Origin: Persicobacter sp. CCB-QB2
Lineage (GTDB): Bacteria; Bacteroidota; Bacteroidia; Cytophagales; Cyclobacteriaceae
DNA length: 64,000 nucleotides
Direction of reading: 5' to 3'
NCBI RefSeq assembly: GCF_001274635.1
Contig: NZ_LBGV01000001.1
Span: 992,001-1,056,000 of the forward strand
Positions 45,301-54,523 of the stretch are shown in pieces. A program made the position numbers and the translations under genes. The notes below the pieces were generated by a model, which did no database searches, was not told the DNA's origin, and worked only from the letters and a program-made list of their open reading frames with translations. Within the stretch, counting starts at the first letter, position 1, and the number at the start of each line of letters is the position of its first letter.

Positions 45301-45432
45301 CATTATATCAACCAATCCATAACGGAGCATCAGGAAAAATATCACGGACAAGGAAAGACCGGAGATCACATGATTGTACGCGATGATCGCTACGGGCGCA
45401 ATTTCCTTATTGGACTGAAATACAACTTATAA
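42376..45432 (+). CDS. STN-domain TonB-dependent receptor (cell-surface signalling type)
   Basis: A 1018-residue receptor with signal peptide, an STN domain (about 35-100: VVNVEESSLQDLFMRLEGQC), a carboxypeptidase-regulatory beta domain (about 112-195), a plug (about 210-330: VMQRVSGVSLEQSNAGVGSYAIVRGMP) and a 22-strand barrel ending GRNFLIGLKYNL. The plug and barrel resemble the TonB-Xanth-Caul type of receptor. STN receptors signal inward through FecR to the sigma factor. There is no SusD; the next two genes encode lipoproteins. The ligand is unknown. Confidence 0.93.
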   Translation: MKNQDFFPSHWLRVLLLLCLFFPQVSLGMLQEVVVNVEESSLQDLFMRLEGQCRHTFVYDAGLGDLKLSFRYKGEFDEMLEQLAGKYELEYIQKGKQIFVRKGAPKIQQDPMVLSGTVKDSSGEALIGAAVVVEGTPHGAITGLDGSYRIKRIPYYEDLKIRVSYIGYEDLRLSLPWKSGAMQKDFVLNSSDQQLEEVVIRATKERNTDASARATEQLSPMVLNVVSAASIELSPDLNVADVMQRVSGVSLEQSNAGVGSYAIVRGMPKRYSYTLVNGVKIPSPDNMNRFVPLDMFPSELLDRIEVTKALTPEMEGDAVGGAMDLLMKNAPDDMMLKLNFSLGAPTLFMEGGQPFLQYDQHLTDRTAPHYRLGEGGEATMQDFTTANLVPRPQHNVMDYNLGLSVGNRFFNQRLGVVVAGNVQSMHRGADTEFYNIGFADYVENQMTLNTYQHRQYSSKQLRGGLHAKLDYVFSHRHKLSMYNAYIFEREDQVRETEKFRMWDGVYDPITNSGTAEIVSRIRTTEQNIINSTLQGEHEMTSWWNMDWSAVYSLATRARPDQLVFTRNAAYVNGVPKQVRVEDFGAQYRQWEDNDDQDYSLYWNNNLSLMSSLSLKLGGMYRDKNRSNHYIRYNFKPTNDETREDQDWAYDEVDWTITNPKGGFTNPLNYDASEKILGYYAQWEWEQDEWQVVGGARMEHTNQGYELRHPRYGEEPTANQEYADFLPSLHLRYQLSERANLRGSYFRSVIRPGYFEIVPYDIGSEISDSEFNERGNPDLKRTIADNFDLRYEIFPGLRDNLFLGVFYKRIQDPIENGIVVEENTGRTFLQPDNFGTAVNYGFEVDFTKYFNLFGIKANYTFTESSITTSKIRYQREDATDDSSPIVPVQVDQSRPLQGQSKHIGNISLLFKEPKSGIDMQLANVFTGKRIDQLMAYYEKDYWQKAMWQMDFSMEKHFDFGLTVFVKARNLLDTHRVHYINQSITEHQEKYHGQGKTGDHMIVRDDRYGRNFLIGLKYNL

Positions 45433-45453
45433 ATCTTTACATACTACAACAAA

Positions 45454-46839
45454 ATGAAAATCACGAACTTATTTTCGAAAGGAATCTTTTTCTTCTTGGC
45501 ATTGATCATGATCAACGCCTGTTCTACCAATGATGACCCTATTAATGGGGGCGATGACAATACAGAAGAACCCGGAGGTGGAGAACCAGGAGACGGAGAC
45601 CAGGCGGAAGATATTGATATCACAGCGGTATATGTGATCTCCACCGATGAGACCTGGGAAGCCGGAATCACGGTGAACTGGGGTGGTCATGTGGTGATTG
45701 AAGAAGGCGCAACCCTGACGATTGAGCCAGGAGTAAAGGTAATGGCAGACAAGACTGTTGCACCTGAATTTTACATCAAAGGAAATCTTCATGCTTTGGG
45801 AACCGCTGAGGCTCCTATTCATTTTACTGTACCGGAGGCAGATCGTACGCAGGAAAACATTTTGAACCTTTCAGCCTGGGGTGGATTCATCTGTACGGCT
45901 ACGGCTCAGAGCTTCGTGTTGGATCACTGTGTGGTGGAATTCGGTAATGCGGTATTGACGGATGAGCACATCTCTATACAGGAGGGTATTGTAAAATTAG
46001 AAAATGGTGAGCCATCTTATGGTTTTTATTCAGAAAATCCAGCAACAAAGGTCGTGGTTCATAACAGTGTGATCGCTTATATGGGCGATGATGCTTTCCG
46101 TCCAGAAGGAGGACAGATCTCTTTCTACAATAATGTTTTTGCTTTTATCGGTACTACCGGAGGAGAGGCGTTGAACATTAAGAAGGGAACTACCGGAGAT
46201 ATCTGTTACAACCTTTTCTACCATATCGCAACCAATGGTCCGAAGTGGTCCAATAAAAATGGTATGGAAGTGCAGACCGACATTCAGGCTTACAACAACA
46301 CCATTGTTTCCGGTGGCTGGAGAAGAAATAAGTCGGGTAGAGGTGGTTCTATCAATATTGAGGAAGCAGCGCGCGGTACCATTATCAATAATATGATTGT
46401 GAACTGCCGCTATGGATTCCGTGTAGTAGGAGAGCAAGGTGTAGAGACCAATGTGGATATGGCGAATACTACTTACGGACACCAGTTTTATTTTGGAAAT
46501 CACCTGCGTATGCAGGAGGAGTTTGCTCCTTCTAATGGATATTTGGTTGCTGTAGCAGATAGCGACATCACTTCAGGCGATCCATTATTTGTAGACTATG
46601 ATGTGGACAACGCTTTTACTATTACTGAGAATGGTGCAGGTGATGAGTTCCCAACCCCTAATGAAACCAAAGCCTTTGGCGACTGGGAGCAGTATAACTT
46701 CCACTTGGCAGCGAACTCTCCGGCTATCGGTGCCGGTGATGATTCCGTTTCGCCAAAGTATGCCAGCATTCAGGTGGCAGGTAAGACCTTCACGGTTCCT
46801 GGCTCCTCAGATTTCATTGGTGCATTCGGATCAAATTAA
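45454..46839 (+). CDS. Lipoprotein with right-handed beta-helix-like architecture
   Basis: 461 residues; lipobox Cys23 (MINACSTND) followed by an acidic Gly/Glu spacer. From about residue 55 the sequence has short repetitive beta turns with asparagine ladders (ILNLSAWGGFICTA, DHCVVEFGNAVL, YNNTIVSGGWRRN, GTIINNMIVNCRYGFRVVG), the pattern of parallel beta-helix (pectate-lyase-like) proteins. No lyase catalytic residues could be confirmed, so it may bind rather than cleave a polysaccharide. The 21-bp gap behind the receptor gene makes it the likely surface partner. A terminator follows. Confidence 0.78.
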   Translation: MKITNLFSKGIFFFLALIMINACSTNDDPINGGDDNTEEPGGGEPGDGDQAEDIDITAVYVISTDETWEAGITVNWGGHVVIEEGATLTIEPGVKVMADKTVAPEFYIKGNLHALGTAEAPIHFTVPEADRTQENILNLSAWGGFICTATAQSFVLDHCVVEFGNAVLTDEHISIQEGIVKLENGEPSYGFYSENPATKVVVHNSVIAYMGDDAFRPEGGQISFYNNVFAFIGTTGGEALNIKKGTTGDICYNLFYHIATNGPKWSNKNGMEVQTDIQAYNNTIVSGGWRRNKSGRGGSINIEEAARGTIINNMIVNCRYGFRVVGEQGVETNVDMANTTYGHQFYFGNHLRMQEEFAPSNGYLVAVADSDITSGDPLFVDYDVDNAFTITENGAGDEFPTPNETKAFGDWEQYNFHLAANSPAIGAGDDSVSPKYASIQVAGKTFTVPGSSDFIGAFGSN

Positions 46840-46858
46840 TAGTCTTTCATTTGAATAT

Positions 46859-46895
46859 CAATCCTCTGGTCAATACGCCAGGGGATTTTTTTTTA
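46859..46895 (+). terminator. Terminator between beta-helix and PLD lipoprotein genes
   Basis: CCTCTGG pairs with CCAGGGG (one G-T pair) across an 8-nt loop, then T9. The PLD gene beyond it is probably read by leakage or its own promoter. Confidence 0.75.
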
Positions 46896-46901
46896 CCCAT
46901 T

Positions 46902-48011
46902 ATGAATTTTCAGAAACTACCTATTGCCCTCGTCTTGCTCTTCTTTTTAATCTCCTGCGATGCTGATTTGCTGGAAAAAGACTATCCGGACGGGCCAAAA
47001 TTTGAAGCAGACTTGCCGTTATTGATCCTGCCCGGTGCAGAGGAGCTGCAAGCCCGAACCAATGCGATTGAAAATCATCTGATGGCCTTTATTCAGGCCG
47101 TACCGGAAGGGGAGGACTTATATGTGAATATGTTCAAATTCAGCTCGGGATCTTTGCGCAATGCCTTGTTGGAAGCCAAGGATCGTGGGGTGCAGGTCAA
47201 GGTCATGCTGGATATTGATGAGGTCAACAGCTATACGCGGAAGGTTTTACAAGATAGCCTAGCGTTTTTTTACAGTTTTAATAATACCCTGGATGCCAAA
47301 GCGGTGAATCACCATAAGTATCTGTTGGCTTCGGCCCTCCGAACGCCGCATGGAGTAGCTCAAAAGGTCAGCGTAGTGACGAGTTATAACTTCACCGTCG
47401 GAGATAATGCCAAGTACCAGGATTGCTTGTGGCTGGAGGATGATCGCCTGTACGATGTTTTGGAGGATAACTTCCATCAGATGCATCAGGCTTCTCTGGC
47501 ATGGGAATTACCCCAATGGAATTTCAGTTGGACCGAGGTAGGGCAGGGGCAGGTTGGCTTTTTTCCTAAGCAGGACGGTGCTGACGTGGCGGAGGATATT
47601 TTCCGGGATATTCAGCCGGGAGATATTGTACGGATTGCAAATTCCAAATGGGAAGATGACCGTCCGGGCTTAAAAAAGGCACTGGGCGAATTATTGGAAA
47701 GTGGCGTAATCCTGAAGGTAATGGCGCCAGCGCTTCGGACGGATAATATCGATCAGGCGTGGGTGGATCAGCTCAACGAGTGGGCAGAACGTTATCTTAA
47801 TTTTGAGGTGAAATGGGTGAGCTCTCCAGCGCTGCACAATAAAAATATCATCATTGAGCGGGCAGCAGGAGCCAGCGAAATCTGGACCGGCGCACATAAT
47901 TTCAGAAGAAGATCACTGGTTTATAATTTTGAATTGCTGTTGTCCCATCAGCAACCGGAAATTGTCGCCCAATATGTGGATTGGTTTGAGGAAGAATTTT
48001 TAAGGCATTGA
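46902..48011 (+). CDS. Phospholipase D-like lipoprotein with atypical HKD motifs
   Basis: 369 residues from ATG 46902; the upstream part of the frame crosses a terminator. Lipobox Cys19 (FFLISCDAD). Two PLD-like halves: first motif H137-H-K139 (AVNHHKYLLAS) followed by SYNFTVGD, second H312-N-K314 (LHNKNIIIER) followed by GAHNFRRRSL. PLD enzymes use HxKxxxxD; here the Asp is replaced by Ser in the first motif and Glu in the second, while both His-Lys pairs remain, so phosphodiesterase activity is possible but not certain. It is tethered at the envelope, next to the STN receptor. Confidence 0.8.
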   Translation: MNFQKLPIALVLLFFLISCDADLLEKDYPDGPKFEADLPLLILPGAEELQARTNAIENHLMAFIQAVPEGEDLYVNMFKFSSGSLRNALLEAKDRGVQVKVMLDIDEVNSYTRKVLQDSLAFFYSFNNTLDAKAVNHHKYLLASALRTPHGVAQKVSVVTSYNFTVGDNAKYQDCLWLEDDRLYDVLEDNFHQMHQASLAWELPQWNFSWTEVGQGQVGFFPKQDGADVAEDIFRDIQPGDIVRIANSKWEDDRPGLKKALGELLESGVILKVMAPALRTDNIDQAWVDQLNEWAERYLNFEVKWVSSPALHNKNIIIERAAGASEIWTGAHNFRRRSLVYNFELLLSHQQPEIVAQYVDWFEEEFLRH

Positions 48012-48061
48012 TGGTTTTTTCTGGACTGTTAGCTTGAAATTAATTTGTGGATGCCCCCTCT

Positions 48062-48084
48062 GGTTGAAGCGTCGCGCTTCGACC
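48062..48084. repeat. GCGTCGCGC hairpin element, copy 1
   Basis: Arms GGTTGAAGCG and CGCTTCGACC around TCG; the stem pairs fully if one G-T pair is allowed. Preceded by CCCTCT as in the other copies. Confidence 0.7.
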
Positions 48085-48139
48085 GAGGTTGCTTCGTTGC
48101 TGGTCGTTGACTCCCGACTACGATCCAAAATCCCTCTCT

Positions 48140-48162
48140 GGTTGAAGCGTCGCGCTTCGACC
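48140..48162. repeat. GCGTCGCGC hairpin element, copy 2
   Basis: Same 23-nt hairpin as at 48062, again preceded by CCCTCTCT, and followed by a ~75-bp tail (TTTACGACCCAAAATCCAGG...CATTAGCC) that also occurs at 32105-32145 and, changed, at 50929-50975. Confidence 0.7.
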
Positions 48163-48265
48163 AGGATTGTCCGGCCCCTGGCTCCTGTTTACGACCCAAA
48201 ATCCAGGGAGCATTTTGCTTCATTAGCCACGCTGTTCTGTTTTAGAGGGATCACTCCCGTGGGAG

Positions 48266-48395
48266 GAGGTCGTAGCAAATGCAACATCTAAAGTGGTAGC
48301 GTGGCAAATCATTTGCATTGGGCAGGGGGTAGGATGATGATTTGGTCGACTGTATTAGTATTTTTGAATGTTTGTTTTGTATTTTAGAGATTGCG
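48266..48395 (+). repeat. B-type repeat block upstream of the broken esterase gene
   Basis: Begins GGTCGTAGCAAATGCAACAT and ends TTTGTTTTGTATTTTAGAGATTGCG. The last 25 bases also occur at 50241-50266. Confidence 0.6.
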
Positions 48396-48554
48396 CTTCT
48401 CACCCTATGGGGGGGGATTAGTCAGAAGACCCTGCTGATGGGCTTTCGATCACGGAGACATAGTTCATAGCGATTAGCATTTACAATAAATAACCAATCA
48501 ACAATTTTTAGCTGAACGGATGTGTTTAGTGATCTCTAAATTCAAAAGAAAACA

Positions 48555-49810
48555 ATGAGGAACCCTATCTATTTTTTATTGCTTATCGGATCGATTTTAA
48601 CGTTCAATCGAAATACTGTGGCACAATCCAATGCGCCCCAAACTGCGCAACTTCAAAATCGAATAGTGGATTCCCTGTTTTCGGAAACTTTGAATGAAAG
48701 CCGTGACTTTTGGGTGCGGCTACCAGAAAATTTTCAACCGAATAGTGATGAAAAATATCCCGTGGTCTATCTAATGGATGGTTTTTCATTAGAAAGCAAT
48801 TTGCTGGTGGTTTACGAAAATTATTGGGGCATTACCTTCCTCATATGATATTGGTTGGGATTTCTAATCGCCACCACCGGACAAGAGATTTAACGACTTC
48901 CCCAATAAAAATGCGTCGCGGTAGGGCTATGGACCATGAAACCGGAGGGGCAGAGACCTTTACTGAATTTATGGAAAAGGAACTCATTCCCTATATTGAC
49001 AGTAAGTATCCAACCACGGCCTATCGCACCCTGATTGGGCATTCCTATGGTGGTTTGTTCACGATCAATATGTTGATCAATCATAAAGCGCTCTTTCAGA
49101 ATTACATTGCCATAGATCCCAGTTTGGATTGGGACGACCAAAAGTTACTGAAGCAGGCAAAAGAAAAACTGAGAACAGAAAATTATGGGGGTAAATCTCT
49201 TTTTGTGTCTTTGGCCGCGGAGCAACTGCATATGTGGGATGAAGCCATTACCATGGAGAATGTCATGAATGATGCTTCAGAATTTACTTTGTTTCCGCGT
49301 TCCATCATTGAGTTTTCTAATGAGGCAAAATCGCAAACACAGAGTGGATTAAATTTTTCATGGAAGGTTTATGAGGAGGATTTACACGGCACAGTGCCAT
49401 TGCCTTCGATGAGAGATGGGTTGATTTTTCTTTTTGAATGGTATCAGTTTAAATCTCCGCAAAAATATAATAACCCAGAAACGCCGATAGAGGAATTGGT
49501 TGTGTTATTGAAGGAGCAAGAACAAATCTATACCGAACACTTTGGTGTTCCCACTGCCCCAATGATAGATGAAATGTTAAATGGCTATGGCTATATGAAT
49601 ATGCAAATGGGGCAACCGGAGAAGGCCTTCATGTTCTTTGAGATGAATATCAAGTATAATCCAACCAGCGCCAATGCCTATGATTCTATGGCGTAGTATT
49701 ATGAATCCCAAAATGATAAAGAGAATGCCATAAAATACTTAAACCAGGCCTTTGAAATAAGTGGGGATGACTACTATAAAGAGAGAATGGAAGCGCTAAA
49801 TAAAAAGTAG
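48555..49810 (+). pseudogene. Alpha/beta-hydrolase esterase gene broken by a frameshift and a nonsense codon
   Basis: Frame 1 (48555-48848) encodes a signal peptide and the start of a Fes/IroE-type esterase (FWVRLPENF, YPVVYLMDG), ending ENYWGITFLI. The continuation is in another frame from about 48824 (GHYLPHMILVGISNRHHRTRD...), carrying the nucleophile-elbow GHSYGG and a C-terminal TPR-like part. Restoring one G in the run at 48826-48829 would join them (NYWGHYLPHM). A second lesion, TAG at 49694-49696, splits AYDSMA from YYESQNDKENAIKYLNQAF, which runs on to TAG 49808-49810. Two independent lesions make sequencing error unlikely for both. It lies within repeat-rich DNA. Confidence 0.8.
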
Positions 49811-49894
49811 TGATCGTTTTCGTAGAAGGAGGCTGTATTAAATGCTTTCCACTGGAGTGGGGCGCCTCCTTATCAAAAGCTTCATCCTTTTAAC

Positions 49895-50115
49895 AACCCC
49901 AAAGGGGTGTCACAGAATAGCGATGGGTGAAACCCATCGATAGGCATTTCGAGTCCAACCTCAACCCTGAAGGGGTTGAACAGGGGCTCATTAACATTGC
50001 GCTGAGTTTTTTTGATAGAAATTATAGCCTTTCAGGGTATGGATTGGTTTTGATGATTTTTCGATGGGTTTTCACCCATCGCTATCTAGTTTAATCCCTT
50101 CAGGATATCAATACT
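49895..50115. repeat. REP-like composite of short palindromes
   Basis: CGATGGGT/ACCCATCG hairpins occur at 49921-49939 (3-nt loop) and 50062-50081 (4-nt loop), and AACCCC/GGGGTG-type hairpins at 49895-49908 and 49963-49978. Elements of this look are widespread between genes in Bacteroidota genomes. Confidence 0.7.
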
Positions 50116-50194
50116 CCTAGCGAATGCTACCTCCAGTTGAGGACGTCGCTTGCAGGCTATTATGAGTAAATTCTTCCCTTTTGAGTGCGAGATG

Positions 50195-50266
50195 AATAAT
50201 TGTCAAAATTGCAACATTAGGATAAATGGGGGTTTGTTTTGTATTTTTGAGATTGCGTTTAGACGT
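50195..50266 (+). repeat. B-type repeat block upstream of orphan gene 50326
   Basis: AATTGTCAAAATTGCAACATTAGGATAA...GTTTGTTTTGTATTTTTGAG. It aligns with 39051-39110 (AATTGTTGGAATTGCTACATTAGGATTA...). The GGTCGTAG start is missing here. Confidence 0.55.
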
Positions 50267-50325
50267 CTTGATAAGCCATATTTTATGCACGCGAAGCTAA
50301 CTAGAATAAGATAAATTTAGGTGCT

Positions 50326-50898
50326 GTGAAGAGGAAAAAAAATCGGAGAAAAAAGATTGCAGAAAAGTTAAAGGCAAAAAGAATTAAAAGGTTTAAAATT
50401 CTCTTTCCGATAGGTTTTGCCCTATCGCTATTATTGATTCAAGTAATTTCTTATTTTAGGTATAGAGATGATTTTCAATATGATAAAATTGGGATTGCCG
50501 TTGGAGAGGTTTATTCGGTTGATCAAGTAAAAAGTAGCATGTCCTCTGATTATGTTTACATGATTAACTTTAATATGTATAAATCGGGAGAAGGAGGTTA
50601 TACACTCAGCGATTTCAAACAATTAGAAGTCTCTCTTAGCAAGAATGGCATTTTAAAATTTCCGGTGGTCTACAGCATAGAAAAGCCAGAGCTAAATTTT
50701 TTGTTGAAAGAAAAAATGCTTCCAGATTCTTTACAATTAGGTGAAGAACTTAGCAAGGCTTTACTGACAAAAGATGATTTAGAAAAAAGATTAATGTATA
50801 GTTCAATTCAAAAGGCATGGACGAAATCCAAATATCTAAAAGCATACTATGATTATAAAAATAGATTAGCCTCCTCTGGTCAAAGCGTCGCGCTTTGA
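50326..50898 (+). CDS. Orphan single-pass membrane protein, C-terminus encoded by a repeat hairpin
   Basis: 190 residues from GTG 50326. A very basic N-terminus (KRKKNRRKKIAEKLKAKRIKR) precedes one membrane helix (about 25-45), then an extracytoplasmic domain (IAVGEVYSVDQVKSSMSSDYVYMINFNMY...) with no recognised family. The last ~10 codons and the TGA stop (50896-50898) lie in the GCGTCGCGC hairpin element (50878-50900), so the native C-terminus seems to have been replaced or extended. It sits between a B-type repeat and this hairpin. Confidence 0.6.
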   Translation: MKRKKNRRKKIAEKLKAKRIKRFKILFPIGFALSLLLIQVISYFRYRDDFQYDKIGIAVGEVYSVDQVKSSMSSDYVYMINFNMYKSGEGGYTLSDFKQLEVSLSKNGILKFPVVYSIEKPELNFLLKEKMLPDSLQLGEELSKALLTKDDLEKRLMYSSIQKAWTKSKYLKAYYDYKNRLASSGQSVAL

Positions 50899-50900
50899 CC
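50878..50900. repeat. GCGTCGCGC hairpin element, copy 3
   Basis: Perfect 10-bp arms GGTCAAAGCG and CGCTTTGACC around TCG, preceded by CTCCTCT. Its tail (50929-51025) ends in GGTCGTAGCGAATGCTACAACC, the B-type start. Confidence 0.75.
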
Positions 50901-51040
50901 GGGTTTGCTCGGTCTCTGGTCGTCGGCACCGCCTACGCCCCCAAAATTCTCGGGGCATTAGCTCTATTAAACCTGATTCCTTTTTTGAAGTGGTAATGAG
51001 GTCGTAGCGAATGCTACAACCAGTAGGGAGTATAGGGGAT

Positions 51041-51079
51041 AAAAAAAGCCACCGGAAAGCAGTATTCCAGTGGCTTTTT
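51041..51079 (-). terminator. Terminator of pgi
   Basis: AAAAAGCCAC...GGAA pairs with TTCC...GTGGCTTTTT with one bulge; the A run gives a T tract on the minus strand. Confidence 0.8.
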
Positions 51080-51103
51080 AGTAATGTATCTTAATCCAAA
51101 AGA

Positions 51104-52777
<1,674 letters not shown>

Positions 52778-53001
52778 TCAGATTTATCAATGCGAATTTA
52801 TTGTTTTTATTGGTAGGAACAACGACATAAATCATCCTTTTACAATTCGATGATTTCAAGCGTTTGCATTTTAGATTTTATTGCTAAATTTTAAGAGAAA
52901 ATTCCACCGTTTTCGTAAACAAAGGATCTTCCTAGGGAGAATTAGCACGATAAAGTCTCCATGAGGTCGTATTGGTTGGATGCAATTTTTAAAAAACTCC
53001 T

Positions 53002-53640
53002 ATGAATTATTTGAATGGTTTTTTAGCCTTTTTAGAACAACGCCTGGAATCTCCTTTGCCTGGAGAGGAGGCGCAGAAAATAATGGCGCCTTTACCGGAT
53101 AAGCAGTTACGGTTTAAACAGCAGCGTACTGGGGCCAGAGAAAGTGCGGTATTAATCAATTTTTTGGAACGAAATGGGCGGATTTTGTTCCCTTTGATTC
53201 AACGGCCGAAATATGATGGCGCACATAGCGGGCAGGTTGCTTTGCCTGGGGGTAAAAAAGATGTCGGAGATCCCAATTTAGATTTTACCGCACTCCGGGA
53301 AGCAGAGGAGGAAATTGGGCTTCCGCGGAAAGTGGTGAGTGTACATGGTCAGTTGACCAATTTATATATTCCGGTAAGTAATTTTATGGTGACCCCTGTT
53401 TTAGGTTCCGTTCAGGAAGAGGTGACTTTTGTTCCGGACGACTGGGAAGTGGACGATATACTAATGTGTGATTTAATGAAATTGATCGAAAGCCCGGCCG
53501 AACCCATGAAAACCACACTTAAACTTCCCCATGGACCTATGGAGGTGCCTTATTTTGATATCCATGGGAAAATAGTTTGGGGCGCAACGGCCATTATTTT
53601 AAGTGAATTAAAAGCCCTTTGCTCCCCATACTTTCATTAG
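53002..53640 (+). CDS. NUDIX hydrolase (CoA pyrophosphatase-like)
   Basis: A 212-residue NUDIX protein. The NUDIX box spans GGKKDVGDPNLDFTALREAEEEIGL (about 91-115), fitting Gx5Ex7REUxEExGU except that Asp97 occupies the first Glu position. The preceding HSGQVALPGG is the CoA-pyrophosphatase signature (NudL/YeaB-type UPF0035). The likely reaction is hydrolysis of CoA or its derivatives to phosphopantetheine and adenosine 3',5'-bisphosphate. It converges with the M48 protease gene, 10 bp apart. Confidence 0.9.
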   Translation: MNYLNGFLAFLEQRLESPLPGEEAQKIMAPLPDKQLRFKQQRTGARESAVLINFLERNGRILFPLIQRPKYDGAHSGQVALPGGKKDVGDPNLDFTALREAEEEIGLPRKVVSVHGQLTNLYIPVSNFMVTPVLGSVQEEVTFVPDDWEVDDILMCDLMKLIESPAEPMKTTLKLPHGPMEVPYFDIHGKIVWGATAIILSELKALCSPYFH

Positions 53641-53650
53641 ATCCACTGTT

Positions 53651-54484
53651 TTATAGTAGGCCTAAATTGCTTTTGAAAAGGTCATAAGCCTGCTGGCTTG
53701 ATTCGCCGGATGGTTTGGTGGAGCAGCCCACTTTTTCCGCCTCCTCCGGTATATAATCTGCCCGGTCAGCAGGTTGAGGGTGGGTTGAGAAAAATGCGCT
53801 TATCTGACTGAAAATATCTTCATTGGCTGGATTCTCTTCTTCTAATTTTTGGAAGAAGGTCGCAGCACCATCGCATCGATATTTAGTGCCTGCCAGGTAT
53901 TCCACTGATTTTAAATCAGATTCTTTTTCAAATTTCTGGCTGAATTGCATCAGCGCTCCATTGGTGGCCAGGCCTAATGCAATCTGACTCAATTCACTAT
54001 CAGCCTGTCCACTGATAATAGACAGCAATATCTGTATGCCGTAATTGTTTTGTAAGTTTCGGGAAGTGTGACGCAAATCCGCATGGGCGATTTCATGCCC
54101 CATCACGCCGGCCAAATCATCCGGATCTTCAAGATATTTGATTAATCCCGTATAAACGTAGATATACCCGCCGGGGGTCGCGAAAGCATTCAGTACATTT
54201 TGGTCATCAATGATTTTCAACTCCCAGGCGAAATCATCTTTATATTCTACCGCGCCCGAATTGAGGATTTCATCTCTCATGCCTTCCAAATAGGCATAAG
54301 CTTCCCGGTTTTGGGATTCACTTAGAATATTATAGCTGGGGTCATTATTGATCTCATTGCTGACTTGCTGTCCCAATTGCTTATCCTGCTCAATTCCAAA
54401 AAGTAGCAGATTGTTGTTTTTGTCGCAAGAACTTGCACCAAGAAGTCCGCAAAAGGCTAAAAGGGTTATGATGGATTTTTTCAT
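53651..54484 (-). CDS. M48-family zinc metalloprotease lipoprotein
   Basis: 277 residues with lipobox Cys20 (LLGASSCDK). The zinc motif HEIAHADLRH (HExxH, about 129-138) follows the substrate-binding segment FATPGGYIYVYTGLI; the third ligand Glu lies in FEKESDLKSVEYL. The final part FFSTHPQPADR is the usual HPxxxxR ending of BepA/LoiP-type envelope proteases. It probably degrades misfolded envelope proteins. It lies 39 bp downstream of ribF on the same strand and may be read from that operon. Confidence 0.93.
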   Translation of the reverse strand: MKKSIITLLAFCGLLGASSCDKNNNLLLFGIEQDKQLGQQVSNEINNDPSYNILSESQNREAYAYLEGMRDEILNSGAVEYKDDFAWELKIIDDQNVLNAFATPGGYIYVYTGLIKYLEDPDDLAGVMGHEIAHADLRHTSRNLQNNYGIQILLSIISGQADSELSQIALGLATNGALMQFSQKFEKESDLKSVEYLAGTKYRCDGAATFFQKLEEENPANEDIFSQISAFFSTHPQPADRADYIPEEAEKVGCSTKPSGESSQQAYDLFKSNLGLL

Positions 54485-54523
54485 TGTAGGAGTTTTATAG
54501 GTTCAGATTAAGCAATCCGGTTT

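Noticed and set aside
39005-51025. Integron with attC sites
   Set aside because: No intI-type gene in the window, and the classical RYYYAAC/GTTRRRY ends were not found. Kept only as an analogy in the findings.
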